Assembly (NCBI GenBank): GCA_937928735.1
Contig: CALFVF010000019.1
Coordinates: forward strand, 1-64,000
Source of the DNA: an uncultured Verrucomicrobiales bacterium
GTDB lineage: Bacteria > Verrucomicrobiota > Verrucomicrobiia > Verrucomicrobiales > Akkermansiaceae
Length of the DNA stretch: 64,000 bases
Direction: 5' to 3'
Positions 9,001-17,632 of the stretch are shown in pieces. Each line of letters begins with the position of its first letter. Positions within the stretch are counted from its first letter, which is position 1. The notes beneath the pieces are model-generated. The model worked only from the letters and a program-made list of their open reading frames with translations. It was not told the DNA's origin and did no database searches. A program made the translations under genes and the position numbers.

Positions 9001-12000
9001 GGTGTTACTCTCAGAGAGATTAAGCAGATAGAGAGGCTCTAAGGTGACCTGAGGTGCAGTGTTGCCACTAGCTACGATTTCGAGATGATACTGTGCGGAA
9101 CTAGAAAGTAATCCATCTGAGACTGTCAGCTCTAGTGTGTAACCTCCTAGTAGAGGTACTGTGAAATCAGTTTGAATCGCTTCACTATCGCTAAAGACAA
9201 CACCTTCTCCATCAGACACAACAGCCCACTGATAGGACAGCTCTGCTGGGGAAAGCGTATCATCGCTCACAGTCGGCAGCTGAGTGATCGCCCCCTGTAC
9301 TCCTAGGTCTATGCGTACACTGCTCTCTGGAAAATGAATCTGAGGCGGCTGATTCGTCTCACCTAGAACATGGATACTCAACGGCTGAGTCACTGGGATA
9401 TTGATGCCATCAGACACAGTGAGAGTAAATGTATCGGTACCGACAAACCCACTAGCTGGTGTATAGCGGAATCCATTCTCCAGCCATTCTAACAATCCAT
9501 GATTCGTCGTAGAGTTCAGCGTGTAGGTGAGATTTTCCTGATGATCGTCCTCTACCAGATCGCTCACAGTAAATGCTTCATCCTTCCTCGTGGAGAAACT
9601 CGTCTGCGTGATGATAGGTGATTGATCTCGGCGCAGATCAAGCTCCACGTCTTGCACAGCAAAGAGTCCACCCGGGTCATCTGCTCGCACAGTGTAGGTG
9701 TAAGTTCCTTCTGCAAATTCTGTGGTATCCCACTGGAAAAGCCCTGTACTCTCATCAATCTGTGCCCCCTCGGGAGCATTCTCTAGAGAAAATGTCAGAA
9801 CCTCACCAAACTGATCTCGAGCTAAAAACTGAAAGCTATACTGAGCGGATGTATTATGCGTCAGAGAGTGCTCTGCTACAAGAAACTCACGCTCAGGCTG
9901 ATTCTCAAAAAAGGGCACTACCAAACCTCTATCAACCCCAATATCAATTGTCGCCTCTCTCGAATAGCTACGACCATCATAGACCTGAAAACGGAACGAA
10001 TCCTTATCTAAAAAACGCCCCGCTGTGTAGGTCATAAACGGTGGTGTCCCAGTCAGTACTCCAGCTCTTGGCTGCTGAGTGATCACTATCTCGAGAGAAT
10101 CTTCATAAGACTCATCCACAGAAAACACTAAAGGAATCGAAATACTATTTCCAGATCGAACACTATAACTACGATCAAAGGCCTGTGGCTCTGTGTAGAA
10201 TAGATCGGGATCAAGTACGGTGACTTCCACCGTATCCGTCTCCCGGCTCAGAGCAGAAGAAAACTCAAACACATAGTCTCCAGGTTCGCGAAAGATAATA
10301 CCGGTACTCAGACTCTGTGGATTCTCAATGGTCACTGCTGAAGAGTCACCTGTCTGTAATCTCCACTGTGGAGAAACTAAGTCTTCAGGGAGATCCTGAT
10401 TGGCTATCACCTGACCTACTAAGTTGACCTCATCTCCTAACGTCACTCTTCTGCCGAGGCCAGCATCGACAATAATCTCTGGCTCTGCCCCTATGACATA
10501 ACGCACTTGGTCACTCTCTGAGAGACTCTGGGACACACCAGTTAGCTCGAAGGTGTACGTTCCAGGCTCCTGGATCGAAAATCTTGTTTGCAGAGAATTG
10601 GAGTCTTCAATCACTACTCCTATATCATCGCCCAAAACACTCCACTGTATGACTGTATCCGCAGAAGCTCCTACCTGCCCCTGCAGCTCGAACCATCTTG
10701 GTAACCACTCGATCGATGTTTCTGTAGAGGCCGCTCCAGAGGTCACAACAATCTCTGTCACCCCCTGGCTAAGACCTTGGAAAGAATAGTAAGCACGACC
10801 TTCTGTATCGGACACCACACTTCGCGTGAGTTCCTGTGCCCCAGAAATCGCGACTTGTGCCTCTGCATTCGCTATTGGTTCACCATCAACATCAGTGATC
10901 GTGATCTCTAGTGCTGCGGACTCAAACTGCGTGAACTCTTCCGCGTTCATAGCCACACTCACAAAGCGCACCTCAGCCTCAGAGGTGCCATCGTCAGGAC
11001 GAGGAACCACTAGCCCAGCAGGATAGGAGTAGGCATCAAAATTACCAAAACCATAGACAAAACAACCAAAGGGAAACTCACTCTCCACTCGGTGACTCCC
11101 TGGATTCACCGGGATCTGTGCATGGAAGAAACCACTAGTACCAACTTCTTGGACCAAAGACTGGTCTAGTAATTCTCCATCAAGATAGAGCACCTCTAGA
11201 GCTCTCTGACTCCCTGTGACATTAATGAAATTTGTTGTGAAATTAAACTCTTCGTTCTGAACTATGTATTGATTCGCATACTGCTCTATGGAAGGAACAA
11301 TCATCATCGAAGGGTCTGCCATGACACCATCGCTATTCTGTCCCCGGCTATATTGTACAACCAAAACAGGCTCTGAGGTGACAACCTGTACACTCTCCGA
11401 AAGAGTAAATTCGGAAAGCTGCCCTTTCTCAAGAACAGTTCTAAGCCTTCCATTCACATAAATTCTGTTATTATCCTGTGATGAAAGAATACGGAAAATA
11501 TCTGCCGATCTCGTCGCAAAAGGTGAGGTGAGAAATTCTTTTCCCCAATGAGCCAGAGGAGGCATCTGCTCTACAAGGTGATCACAAGCTGCTAGAAATG
11601 TAGGCACATTAGCACAATTATGAGCTCCAAAAACGTGTACAGCCTTATCTGAGGACACAAAAGTGCCTGTCAAATCTGAAGATAAATCCACACTAGATTG
11701 CGCCTGATACACCTGACCTTTCTGCAACGTCACTTCATAAGTTTCTCCAACGTCTATAATCCGACCGTCGACCAGTCTCACTCTAGCACTTGGAGTGATC
11801 GATACTGTCGTATCGTCTTCAATCGCCACGACAGCAAAGCTAGAAGGCCTACCAGAGGTATTAGAGTAGGTGACTACATAATACTCCCTCCCTGCAATGT
11901 CATTTGGCAATGCAAGATAACCCTCAGAGGCAAACTGTATTAAGTTCACCGCATACACTGAAACATCGTGTTCGCTTTCCACACGAATTCCTTTGTCCTC

Positions 12001-14016
12001 GATCCCAGAATCCACAGCTGCTAGCTCAAGCTCTGCAGGCACAATCACCTCTCTGATTTCCCCTGCTTGCACCTCAACAGTTTCCAGAACTTCATCACGT
12101 GTACTCACAGTCACAGTTGTATTCTGATCTGAAGAAATCAGAATTTTATGTTCCTCATTTTGGCCCACATAGGAACTCGGAAAACACAGCCAGAAGTCTC
12201 TTCCCAAAGTCCGCGACACCCCACCTGAGGGTAGTGCAAAGTCTCCACCTTGATACACTTCTTCAAAGACAAGATTCTTGTCTCTCCCTGCGTCCACGCT
12301 CAGATAACTCTGCTCCACCACTCGAATCGTGATGCTCGCAGGTTCAGAAAAATCCTCTCCATCAAACACACGGTAAAACACCACCTCTGTGTTTGCAGTG
12401 GGACTGAGGCGCTGAAGGCTCAGCTCTGGGGCTTCTCCTATCACGGATACGGAAGCTGGGTCTGAGAGGAGTTCATAGCGAAGATCAGCTACAGGAGTTT
12501 CTTTGTCAGTCCCTCGCAAGATCAAAGCTACAGAATCGCCACTATCAATCACGACCTCTACATCCTCGGCCACAGGCGCATCATTCACGGCTAGCACCGT
12601 AATCTGGACAACTGCTTCCTCTGAATCCACAAACCCGTCATTGACGACATAGCTCACACTATCAACTCCATAAAAGTCACTATTTGGCGTGTAGACGAGG
12701 CTAGAGCCTGAGCCCGTGATCACCCCATTGAGCGGAGCTGTGATCACTTGATAGCTCAACGGATCACCATCAGTATCTGCTCCCAGCAGCTCGAAGCCCA
12801 CTGCTTCGTCTTCATTTGTTTCCAAACTTAGATTCTTAGCTAGTGGAGCATCATTGACTGGTAAAACTCGAATATCCACTGTGGCGATTTCTGAATCTAG
12901 CTCCCCATCATTCACCTGAAACGTGAACTGATCTGCTCCATGGTAGTTCGCATTTGGCGTGTAGATCATATTTGGAACTTCTCCACTCAGTGTGCCAAAT
13001 TGTGGTGCACTAAGCACTATGTAGCTCAATGCCTGACCTTCTGGGTCAAAAGCCTCTAAATTTACAGAAAGAGCTACATCTTCTGGCGTTTCTAGACTCA
13101 TGCTTTCCGCCACTGGAGGCTGATTCGCTGGCTCACCCACAGCGCAAATCAACTTACCACCTGCATTCACTGTTAGACGATTAACAAACACACGCCCTCT
13201 CAAGATAGAATCTCGGTTAATATGCACGTCTCCTTGAGGGGCGATTAGCGTTCCACTAAACTGACTACCTGCGTTTAAATTCATCCCACCACGGACAAGG
13301 TGAACACTGAGCCACTCTGGATGAGTAACACTGCCGATCACACCATGAATGTTAAAACTATTGCCTAATCGCAGCTCCACGGGGCCTCTCACAATGAGGT
13401 CACTCTCACTATTGAGCGCAAGATTTTGTATACTATAGACAGCAGGCTCTAAATCACCTTCTCGCCCAAGCACGAGGTCATGACCTCCGCTCACATTCAC
13501 ATTCTGATAAGACCCTGTAGGAAGAATGAGATCACCATAGCCTGCATTCACATTGATCCCGCGGACATCAGAGAAGCTATCAGGCTCTTCTCCCGGGCGA
13601 TTTAGGTTAATCCACTGCCGCCCCTGCACTGGCTCTACAGCCTGTGCCGTAGGCATACCAATGGGACCTGTACGGCGAATAATACTGCGCAGCTGCACAG
13701 GACGATTCACATGGATGTGGTAATTCTGAGGTTCTATCGCGCCATCGCTCTCTACAATACCACCGAACCCTTCTCCCGCTCCATTCACCCTAACACTAGG
13801 GGTTCCTGGAACCAATAAGTCCCCTGTGATGACTGCCCCTGAATTCAGATTAATAGAGCGAGGCAGCTGCTGCTGAATCGAACCCTCGACTATACCTTGG
13901 TTAATGTTAGGCGCATGATTAACGACAGCGGCACAATCAGACACTTGCGCACCCAAGGCGCTTAATAAGAAAAAATAGCCGACAACACAACGGAGGATCA
14001 CTGATGAATTTTTCAT
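3022..14016 (-). CDS. giant Sec-exported Rhs/YD-repeat polymorphic toxin
   Basis: 3664 residues. Order: Sec signal peptide (1-28); a Gly/Asn-rich repetitive region that looks like a right-handed beta-helix or polymer-forming domain (30-290); three cadherin/VCBS-like repeats each ending in an F-x-VNDG/VVNDG-type strand (300-570); a block from GRDFWLCFPSSYVGQ resembling the IgGFc-binding N-terminal domain (600-1005); many Ig/PKD/cadherin-like repeats (1005-2110); an Rhs shell opening TRTYDSRDTQPGDFGIGWN followed by several dozen YD repeats (2150-3400); and the RHS core ending NIDPSG (~3478). The last ~185 residues are a distinct toxin with GHAFIFAES and VSCYTWAIEAYAKA. The Rhs shell is known to encapsulate and self-cleave near DPxG in other Rhs proteins. 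No type VI genes or VgrG are nearby, so a Sec-dependent surface (WapA-like) delivery is inferred. Confidence 0.9.
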   Translation of the reverse strand: MKNSSVILRCVVGYFFLLSALGAQVSDCAAVVNHAPNINQGIVEGSIQQQLPRSINLNSGAVITGDLLVPGTPSVRVNGAGEGFGGIVESDGAIEPQNYHIHVNRPVQLRSIIRRTGPIGMPTAQAVEPVQGRQWINLNRPGEEPDSFSDVRGINVNAGYGDLILPTGSYQNVNVSGGHDLVLGREGDLEPAVYSIQNLALNSESDLIVRGPVELRLGNSFNIHGVIGSVTHPEWLSVHLVRGGMNLNAGSQFSGTLIAPQGDVHINRDSILRGRVFVNRLTVNAGGKLICAVGEPANQPPVAESMSLETPEDVALSVNLEAFDPEGQALSYIVLSAPQFGTLSGEVPNMIYTPNANYHGADQFTFQVNDGELDSEIATVDIRVLPVNDAPLAKNLSLETNEDEAVGFELLGADTDGDPLSYQVITAPLNGVITGSGSSLVYTPNSDFYGVDSVSYVVNDGFVDSEEAVVQITVLAVNDAPVAEDVEVVIDSGDSVALILRGTDKETPVADLRYELLSDPASVSVIGEAPELSLQRLSPTANTEVVFYRVFDGEDFSEPASITIRVVEQSYLSVDAGRDKNLVFEEVYQGGDFALPSGGVSRTLGRDFWLCFPSSYVGQNEEHKILISSDQNTTVTVSTRDEVLETVEVQAGEIREVIVPAELELAAVDSGIEDKGIRVESEHDVSVYAVNLIQFASEGYLALPNDIAGREYYVVTYSNTSGRPSSFAVVAIEDDTTVSITPSARVRLVDGRIIDVGETYEVTLQKGQVYQAQSSVDLSSDLTGTFVSSDKAVHVFGAHNCANVPTFLAACDHLVEQMPPLAHWGKEFLTSPFATRSADIFRILSSQDNNRIYVNGRLRTVLEKGQLSEFTLSESVQVVTSEPVLVVQYSRGQNSDGVMADPSMMIVPSIEQYANQYIVQNEEFNFTTNFINVTGSQRALEVLYLDGELLDQSLVQEVGTSGFFHAQIPVNPGSHRVESEFPFGCFVYGFGNFDAYSYPAGLVVPRPDDGTSEAEVRFVSVAMNAEEFTQFESAALEITITDVDGEPIANAEAQVAISGAQELTRSVVSDTEGRAYYSFQGLSQGVTEIVVTSGAASTETSIEWLPRWFELQGQVGASADTVIQWSVLGDDIGVVIEDSNSLQTRFSIQEPGTYTFELTGVSQSLSESDQVRYVIGAEPEIIVDAGLGRRVTLGDEVNLVGQVIANQDLPEDLVSPQWRLQTGDSSAVTIENPQSLSTGIIFREPGDYVFEFSSALSRETDTVEVTVLDPDLFYTEPQAFDRSYSVRSGNSISIPLVFSVDESYEDSLEIVITQQPRAGVLTGTPPFMTYTAGRFLDKDSFRFQVYDGRSYSREATIDIGVDRGLVVPFFENQPEREFLVAEHSLTHNTSAQYSFQFLARDQFGEVLTFSLENAPEGAQIDESTGLFQWDTTEFAEGTYTYTVRADDPGGLFAVQDVELDLRRDQSPIITQTSFSTRKDEAFTVSDLVEDDHQENLTYTLNSTTNHGLLEWLENGFRYTPASGFVGTDTFTLTVSDGINIPVTQPLSIHVLGETNQPPQIHFPESSVRIDLGVQGAITQLPTVSDDTLSPAELSYQWAVVSDGEGVVFSDSEAIQTDFTVPLLGGYTLELTVSDGLLSSSAQYHLEIVASGNTAPQVTLEPLYLLNLSESNTLRIEPVITDDGRPIGTALGTEWEQVSGPEALIASPESEVLDVRFARVGEYQFTCSVNDGQFVTSGTTNVVVTREASVAPRVFAGPDQILSTLGTVELSGTAADDGFPSPLQTEWVLLSGPADVEIESVDSLQTSVELTEYGVYRFALSANDGEFIVSDELIVNVRDTSVPPTLSAGDDFTYQIGSGEPLILNGSSTGRVSSTEWIMLEGYVGTQIVDASSLVTEVLPSVAGIYVFGVQAPNNPFVTSDTVTVTVTSAPTVSVRAPRNNTTLLENSGFTLLITASDLGGNIESLEVYEGTQLLGEATFVGNTTYLYSLDAGLPAGEYSFSAVATNSLGVSTTSDSVRIVSFENGDPPLPLLVSDFVVPEVVSAPTDIIGDAYGSAFVRYALSYRLFGEDLPWVEIGSGDAQVFESALAQFDPTLLENGLYEMQLEAFAEGGFLEVTNETFVIDSNIKLGQFTLAFEDLSVPVTGIPITVTRTYDSRDTQPGDFGIGWNLSYDDIKLRKTRDFGDDWSQSISLSTGILPVFRSCINPVGNRQVVLTFGDGRTEIFEVSAIAHGGPRGILGREAPANCVFFSAVSGAQLAFTPVASRNGKETRGSLELVNNDIFPVFPAEGIFDFPFFSEPRLFRYTDESGVVYLIDSEEGLQSITDTNGNTIDINEDGIIHSAGEDVQFVRNEKGFITEIIDPMGKRLSYTYDAEDRLVSFTNRVGDTTTFFYENETFTHYLTCIKDPRGVAAIRTEYDDEGRMVRQIDADGNDLNLEYAMADNIQVMVNRLGHRTVYQYDDNGNVAMMEDALGGVTRYTHDENDNETSTITPLGFETRREFDRVNNQLSETDPLGNITSYSYIVPPARSTAPRSNPLTITDALGHTTNFAYDGRGVNLTVMTDAVDASTSFSYDGRGNLSTLVDAVGTVTAYRHDSRGRELEMIVTDADGQLMRGESYSYDENGNRITSTTTRTLADGTQQSLTTSFLYDAENRVIQTTFPDGSTTSTVYNSIGKTASSTDQLGRVTTINYDSRGNQVLMTYPDSSTSSMTYDVENRQTSTTNQLGETTYMLYDALDRQTVTIYPDDTMPAVTLVEVVDIAAATELADNPRSITEYDADSRVIATIDALGNRTEFEYDAAGRRTLVRDALGQETLTEYDAAGRQIATVDARGNRSEFEYDDANRLVRTIFADATSTTVDYDALGRRTSVTDQEGYTTRFEYDALGRMIAVIDALDQRTEYEYDEQGSRLIQRDALGRETAYSYDTLGRRTARTLPEGQSESIRYDAIGNMTSRTDFNGHTTTYLYDIMNRVTSMNADTNHPSLTLAHAPSTFRYTYDLLGRRTSAESLNHAASSLYTDNWQYDPRGRLIEHGGTHGSLSYSYDANNNLLTAQSDITSGYKQGYQYDVLNRLTGLLEEHPTDPTAWQNLSSYRYDPNGNLAGVSYQNGIQHNYDYSVLNRLQTLNLSHQTSSSTTTPRQGYTYTLNRAGHRTRIEERSGRTVINRFDALYRLTSEQITEPVSLSPITSSYIYDAVGNRRNRTSTHSSIATIDYTYSANDWLSSDSYDANGNTTESADPRQFSGQTTANVTDIYDFRNKLIRRLRNDQTEIDLSYDIDGNRVRKTVYGALGQVEKDSLYLVDRNNHTGYAQVVEEMNEEGVLVSRYHYGHDLVAADKAGLTSVTDPVLNPRAEYRRYYYHYDGLGSVRAISEENGDTTEKYDYDAYGILIDIRKRDSTSGQLTSLPIENFAQESSNRYLFTGEQFDTDLGMYYLRARYLNTQTGRFHNMDTYEGRTGEPQTLHKYLYAHSNPVSNIDPSGNVSLGSITASIGSRLRLIGIGARGVTRGFIKGVRRVKFTSVRFGVATGLGSPGSAGALFGHAFIFAESLRKLGSGFYMDANPNLANRNDARRFSRSRRSNVPGILGIDFIRKSQLSKPPLNGRLVGPGIRLSIVQSIVWMGFVRGLESDLTYQFYSIPGGETVSCYTWAIEAYAKAIIIKATIPL
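3566..4218. repeat. Rhs core repeat, resident copy
   Basis: Resident partner of the 1886-2538 repeat, encoding the last YD repeats and the RHS-associated core of the giant protein. Toxin 1 (3022-3565) and immunity gene 1 lie between the two copies, so homologous recombination would remove exactly 1680 bp and fuse the long gene in frame to toxin 2. Confidence 0.9.
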
Positions 14017-14357
14017 TGAGGAATAATCATTTAAAACGCTCTTGCGGTCTCTTTGAACAGCACGGGCGCAGCATGAATGACTCTTATCTCTATGATATCA
14101 GCCACTCAAACACTTTGATAGCTCCCTATAAATCGAAATAAGTATCCAAACAAGAATTTTATCATACAAATCGACTCCAGCACCTACTTTATAACAATAA
14201 CATTTATCAGAAGTCACTGATCATAAGCGTTTAACAAACTAGAGAAATTATTCTCCATTTTTACTAACAAATCTAAAACACTATCCTCGTTTCCTTTCGT
14301 ACACGCGATTTTAGTGAAACACCAACTAATCCATAGAGCTAGCTGTGTGGGAATAGA
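14017..14357. other. intergenic leader region of the rhs gene
   Basis: About 340 bp of AT-rich DNA upstream of the rhs start. It must hold the rhs promoter, and no open frame, tRNA or clear operator is visible. No strong Shine-Dalgarno sequence precedes the ATG at 14016. Confidence 0.5.
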
Positions 14358-14388
14358 GAGAGGCCATAGATTCTTTCTAAGGCCTCTC
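14358..14388 (-). terminator. hairpin downstream of the propeller gene
   Basis: GAGAGGCC and GGCCTCTC form a perfect 8-bp stem around a 15-base loop, 20-50 bp past the stop of the propeller gene at 14408. The following U-tract is weak, so it may be an imperfect terminator. Confidence 0.5.
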
Positions 14389-14407
14389 GTTCATTCTCGT
14401 CTACACT

Positions 14408-15886
14408 CTACTCTGCTGGAATTTCGTTGAGCGTGTAGTATGCGTCTTTATGCCAGAGGGCCTTTCCTGATTTGGACTTTACTCCGTGGGCGTCTAGGTG
14501 GTGGACGTGGCCTTTGGTCAGTCCTGTGATGGTGAGTTCGACAGATAAGCCGTCTTTGGCGACCTTGGCGCTCTCGATCACTGGGGTGACTTGGTCGACC
14601 TCGGGGCTTCCGTATCCCGCCTGATAGATGTAGCACCATGCCTCCATGGAGTAGTTTGCTGGGTCTGCGGCTAGCTTCTTATCAACTGGTTCTGTGAAGC
14701 TGAGGTGAAAGCCTTCTTTACGCGCTTCCATCGTTTTCATCTCGAAGGGTGTTTCCCCCGTCCAGCGAACTCGCTCAAAGGTAAATGGTTTTCCTCCTTT
14801 TGAGGCCCAGCCGCGATTACTGCCTCCGACAAAGAGTGAGCCATCCTGCGAGAGTCTCATGGGTATGATCCCACAGCGAAAGCCTGAGAGCAGCTTCCAC
14901 ACAGCCCCTTGGCGCACGCCGTTGACAGACTCAAAGTAGACGCGCTGCACCTCTGAGTGAGTCTGCTCACCCACGAGGACTTGGTTTTGAAATGGGCCAA
15001 ACTTCCCTCCTGTGAGATCAGGTGCTATGGCTGTGGGTGACTGGCCTAGCTTCGAGTGTGGCAAGTGCACGGCTGGTGGTACGAGCTCGGGAATTCGCTC
15101 TCGCTCGGTCACTATACGTGATTTATCATTCGGCCTGAGTGGTCTCTCGCCCATGTGGGGGGCGTCTTTATAGAATTTATTTCCTGAGGGATTACCTGTG
15201 AATTTACCGGGTACGAGGGGCTTTAGGCAGGATGTTCCATTCCACAAGCCTTGGTTATCGGTGTAGTAGATGTGTCCTTCTGCATCATAGCCAATGCCTC
15301 CGGGTGAGCGAATGCCTGAGACTGTCGGGATGGCGTCTCCTTCGGGGGTGATCTTCATGCACCAACCGCGCCACTGCGTCTCTGCTTTGGACGATCCTGT
15401 TAGACAGAGTACCACCCAGACATTGCCGTCTTTATCCGGTGTCGAGCCAAAGGCGTATTCGTGATAGTTGCCATTGAGTCCCCAGTCATCTGTTATTGTT
15501 TCAACAACATCAGCACGGTCATCGCCATTCTTATCGGTGAGTTTACAAAATTGCTCTCTATCAGAAACAAACAATGAGCCTGCCTGCCAAAACATCCCTA
15601 GTGGCTCATGCAGGCCTCTGTAGTAGAGTGTCCAGCTGACCTGGCTCAAATCATCTCCGTAGGCGCCATCACAAATCCAGATGTCTCCCCTGCGAGTTGA
15701 TACTGCCACTCGCTGCTCTGGCATGAGGGCAATGGAGCCTATTTCCATGACTTCTCCCTTGGGAAGTGGGATTTCTTGCCTGTCATAGTACTCTGCCATG
15801 AGTGGATCAACACCGACATCTGTCTGCGCTACAGCGGCATAGGTACTCAGAGCCAATAACGATAAGGTCGTTCTTAGAAATTTCAT
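14408..15886 (-). CDS. secreted PQQ-dehydrogenase-like beta-propeller protein
   Basis: 492 residues with a signal peptide cleaved near AAVAQ. The body has repeated propeller motifs such as GDIWICDG, GNVWVVLCLTG, GHIYYTDNQGLWNG and GSLFVGGSNRGW, and a calcium-type loop DKNGDDRAD. This is the organisation of the large PVC family related to sorbosone/glucose dehydrogenases and membrane-bound dehydrogenase-like proteins. A beta-rich C-terminal domain follows after about residue 380. The ATG overlaps the TGA of the upstream cytochrome gene by four bases, so the two are translated together; an electron transfer from the propeller's substrate oxidation to the cytochrome is plausible but inferred. 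The substrate is unknown. Confidence 0.75.
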   Translation of the reverse strand: MKFLRTTLSLLALSTYAAVAQTDVGVDPLMAEYYDRQEIPLPKGEVMEIGSIALMPEQRVAVSTRRGDIWICDGAYGDDLSQVSWTLYYRGLHEPLGMFWQAGSLFVSDREQFCKLTDKNGDDRADVVETITDDWGLNGNYHEYAFGSTPDKDGNVWVVLCLTGSSKAETQWRGWCMKITPEGDAIPTVSGIRSPGGIGYDAEGHIYYTDNQGLWNGTSCLKPLVPGKFTGNPSGNKFYKDAPHMGERPLRPNDKSRIVTERERIPELVPPAVHLPHSKLGQSPTAIAPDLTGGKFGPFQNQVLVGEQTHSEVQRVYFESVNGVRQGAVWKLLSGFRCGIIPMRLSQDGSLFVGGSNRGWASKGGKPFTFERVRWTGETPFEMKTMEARKEGFHLSFTEPVDKKLAADPANYSMEAWCYIYQAGYGSPEVDQVTPVIESAKVAKDGLSVELTITGLTKGHVHHLDAHGVKSKSGKALWHKDAYYTLNEIPAE

Positions 15887-17343
15887 TTGTAGATGTAATT
15901 GATTGTGTACGTATTCACTCCTGACTTCAGTGTCATCTCGATGGCACTCTCCTTTAGCTTGGCTTTTCCTTCACACTCGATGGCGATGGTTTCTAGTGCC
16001 GCAGCATTCAGTGGATAGATTAACTTACCTGCTTTCTGCGCATGGATCTTTAGTACGCGCTTGATGCCATTCTCACTTGGTAAGGGTTTATCTTCGATGG
16101 TGTAATCACCTGCTTGGTACACAAATGTTGGGTATCTATGCTCGTCGTGCTCCATGCGAAGGAAGTTCACATCAAGACCAAAGGCACTCCCCGAACTTAG
16201 GCTAACAAGACCTTCTCCCACTGGCTTTGTGAATCCTTTTCCTCGACCAGTCCAGTGCAGGCCGGCATCAATAAAGCCTGATTTCCACATGAGCACCATC
16301 GTGCAGTCATCCTGACTAAAGGCGATACTCTTGCCTCCTGGGTAACCCACGGCAATGGCGCGCGGGCTCACTCCTTCTATGAAGTTTCGGTAAATAAATG
16401 CTTCTGACCCTGGTGGCTTGAGCACAATTGGCTCATGTACGGGGGCGATGTCTTTCACTTTATCTGTTAGGAATCCACCCTTCGAGTTATTCGGCCCTTC
16501 CCAGTAGAGTGATATGCCGCGGTCTCCACCTTTCTGGAAGTATTCGACACGAATGTCGTGCAGTCCCTTTTTGAGCCAGTGTTCAGCTCTCGCAACTCGC
16601 TTCATATCACCTATGCCGTCGATCTTTGCGACTTCTTTGCCATTGATGATTAATTTCGCCCCATCATCAGCCTGAAGGATAAATTTATGCCCTCCTCGCT
16701 TGCGGTTTTCAAACTGCCCAGTCCAGACGAGGCCGAAGTTCTTCCTGTGAGATATATTACGAAACGAGATGATATTTGAGTGCTCTTCTTCGAGTCCCTC
16801 AGATTTTAGCTTGGAGAAATCGGGAAGCTTATTCCATTCTCCGAGATAGGTTTCGACAAGTAGGCCTCGAAGTGCTGTTTCCACCTTTGGTAGTGGATGC
16901 TGCTTGAGTAGTTCTGAAGCTTCATAAAAGGGCTCTATGCCATCAATTTCCTTTCTCACCTTCGCCACTGCGGCAGGCTTCACCTTTCCGCTCTTATTTC
17001 CCCAGCTCGTGCGAACATAGCTGAGGATATCAGCGATCTGCTTGTCACTGAGAACAGCTCCCTGAGGTGGCATCATGAGTGCGGTGTAGACGTGACCATC
17101 GACTTCGATATTTCCTTTCAGACCATTAAGAACCACTTTAATGGCACGCTCTGCCTCTCCTTGCACCCAGGCACTCTCCGCTAAGGGTGGCGCGCTGAAG
17201 TTCACCCCCCCTTGCCCTTTATCACCGTGACAAGCTAGACAATAGGCTTGATACTCCTGCTCGCCTGGCTTCGCATCTGCCCATAGTGGCATGGCGATCA
17301 ATATGCCTATGAGTCGTAAAATGTGTTTCTTCGCTTTCATCAT
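15883..17343 (-). CDS. secreted c-type cytochrome with PA14 domain
   Basis: 486 residues. A signal peptide ends near WADA. A single cytochrome c domain follows, with CLACHGDKGQGG (CxxCH haem site, ~residue 35) and the distal methionine in ALMMPPQG. A PA14 domain occupies about residues 150-280 (FILQADDGAKLIINGKEV, then GISLYWEGP), a carbohydrate-binding-type fold. A beta-rich C-terminal region follows. Fusions of this kind are typical of Verrucomicrobiota and Planctomycetota, where they accompany polysaccharide oxidation or sulfatase systems. It is first in a two-gene operon with the propeller protein. Confidence 0.85.
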   Translation of the reverse strand: MMKAKKHILRLIGILIAMPLWADAKPGEQEYQAYCLACHGDKGQGGVNFSAPPLAESAWVQGEAERAIKVVLNGLKGNIEVDGHVYTALMMPPQGAVLSDKQIADILSYVRTSWGNKSGKVKPAAVAKVRKEIDGIEPFYEASELLKQHPLPKVETALRGLLVETYLGEWNKLPDFSKLKSEGLEEEHSNIISFRNISHRKNFGLVWTGQFENRKRGGHKFILQADDGAKLIINGKEVAKIDGIGDMKRVARAEHWLKKGLHDIRVEYFQKGGDRGISLYWEGPNNSKGGFLTDKVKDIAPVHEPIVLKPPGSEAFIYRNFIEGVSPRAIAVGYPGGKSIAFSQDDCTMVLMWKSGFIDAGLHWTGRGKGFTKPVGEGLVSLSSGSAFGLDVNFLRMEHDEHRYPTFVYQAGDYTIEDKPLPSENGIKRVLKIHAQKAGKLIYPLNAAALETIAIECEGKAKLKESAIEMTLKSGVNTYTINYIYK

Positions 17344-17632
17344 ATCTTTGTCTTCTTAGGCCTCTATTCTCGCCTCTGATTCATATACGAAGGAACTTTG
17401 CAAAGCAATCTGGTATGCATCATTCAACAACACGTTGACGAAATGGAACAAATTAATAAACACTCAAATAATGTTTCTCTCTATAACCTCATCGAGGAAT
17501 TTGGGCGATACTTTTGAAAAGTCATTCTGAGGTTTGCCTCCTATTGGGTTTGGTTTACAGTGCGCTGTCATTCGTCTTCTACAAATCACCACTCTACTCT
17601 AGGGCAGCGAATTCGCTTCCCACCTCTGATCT

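Noticed and set aside
3022-14016. Type VI or Tc-toxin partner genes beside the rhs gene
   Set aside because: None of VgrG, PAAR, Hcp, TcA or TcB was seen on either side within the window.
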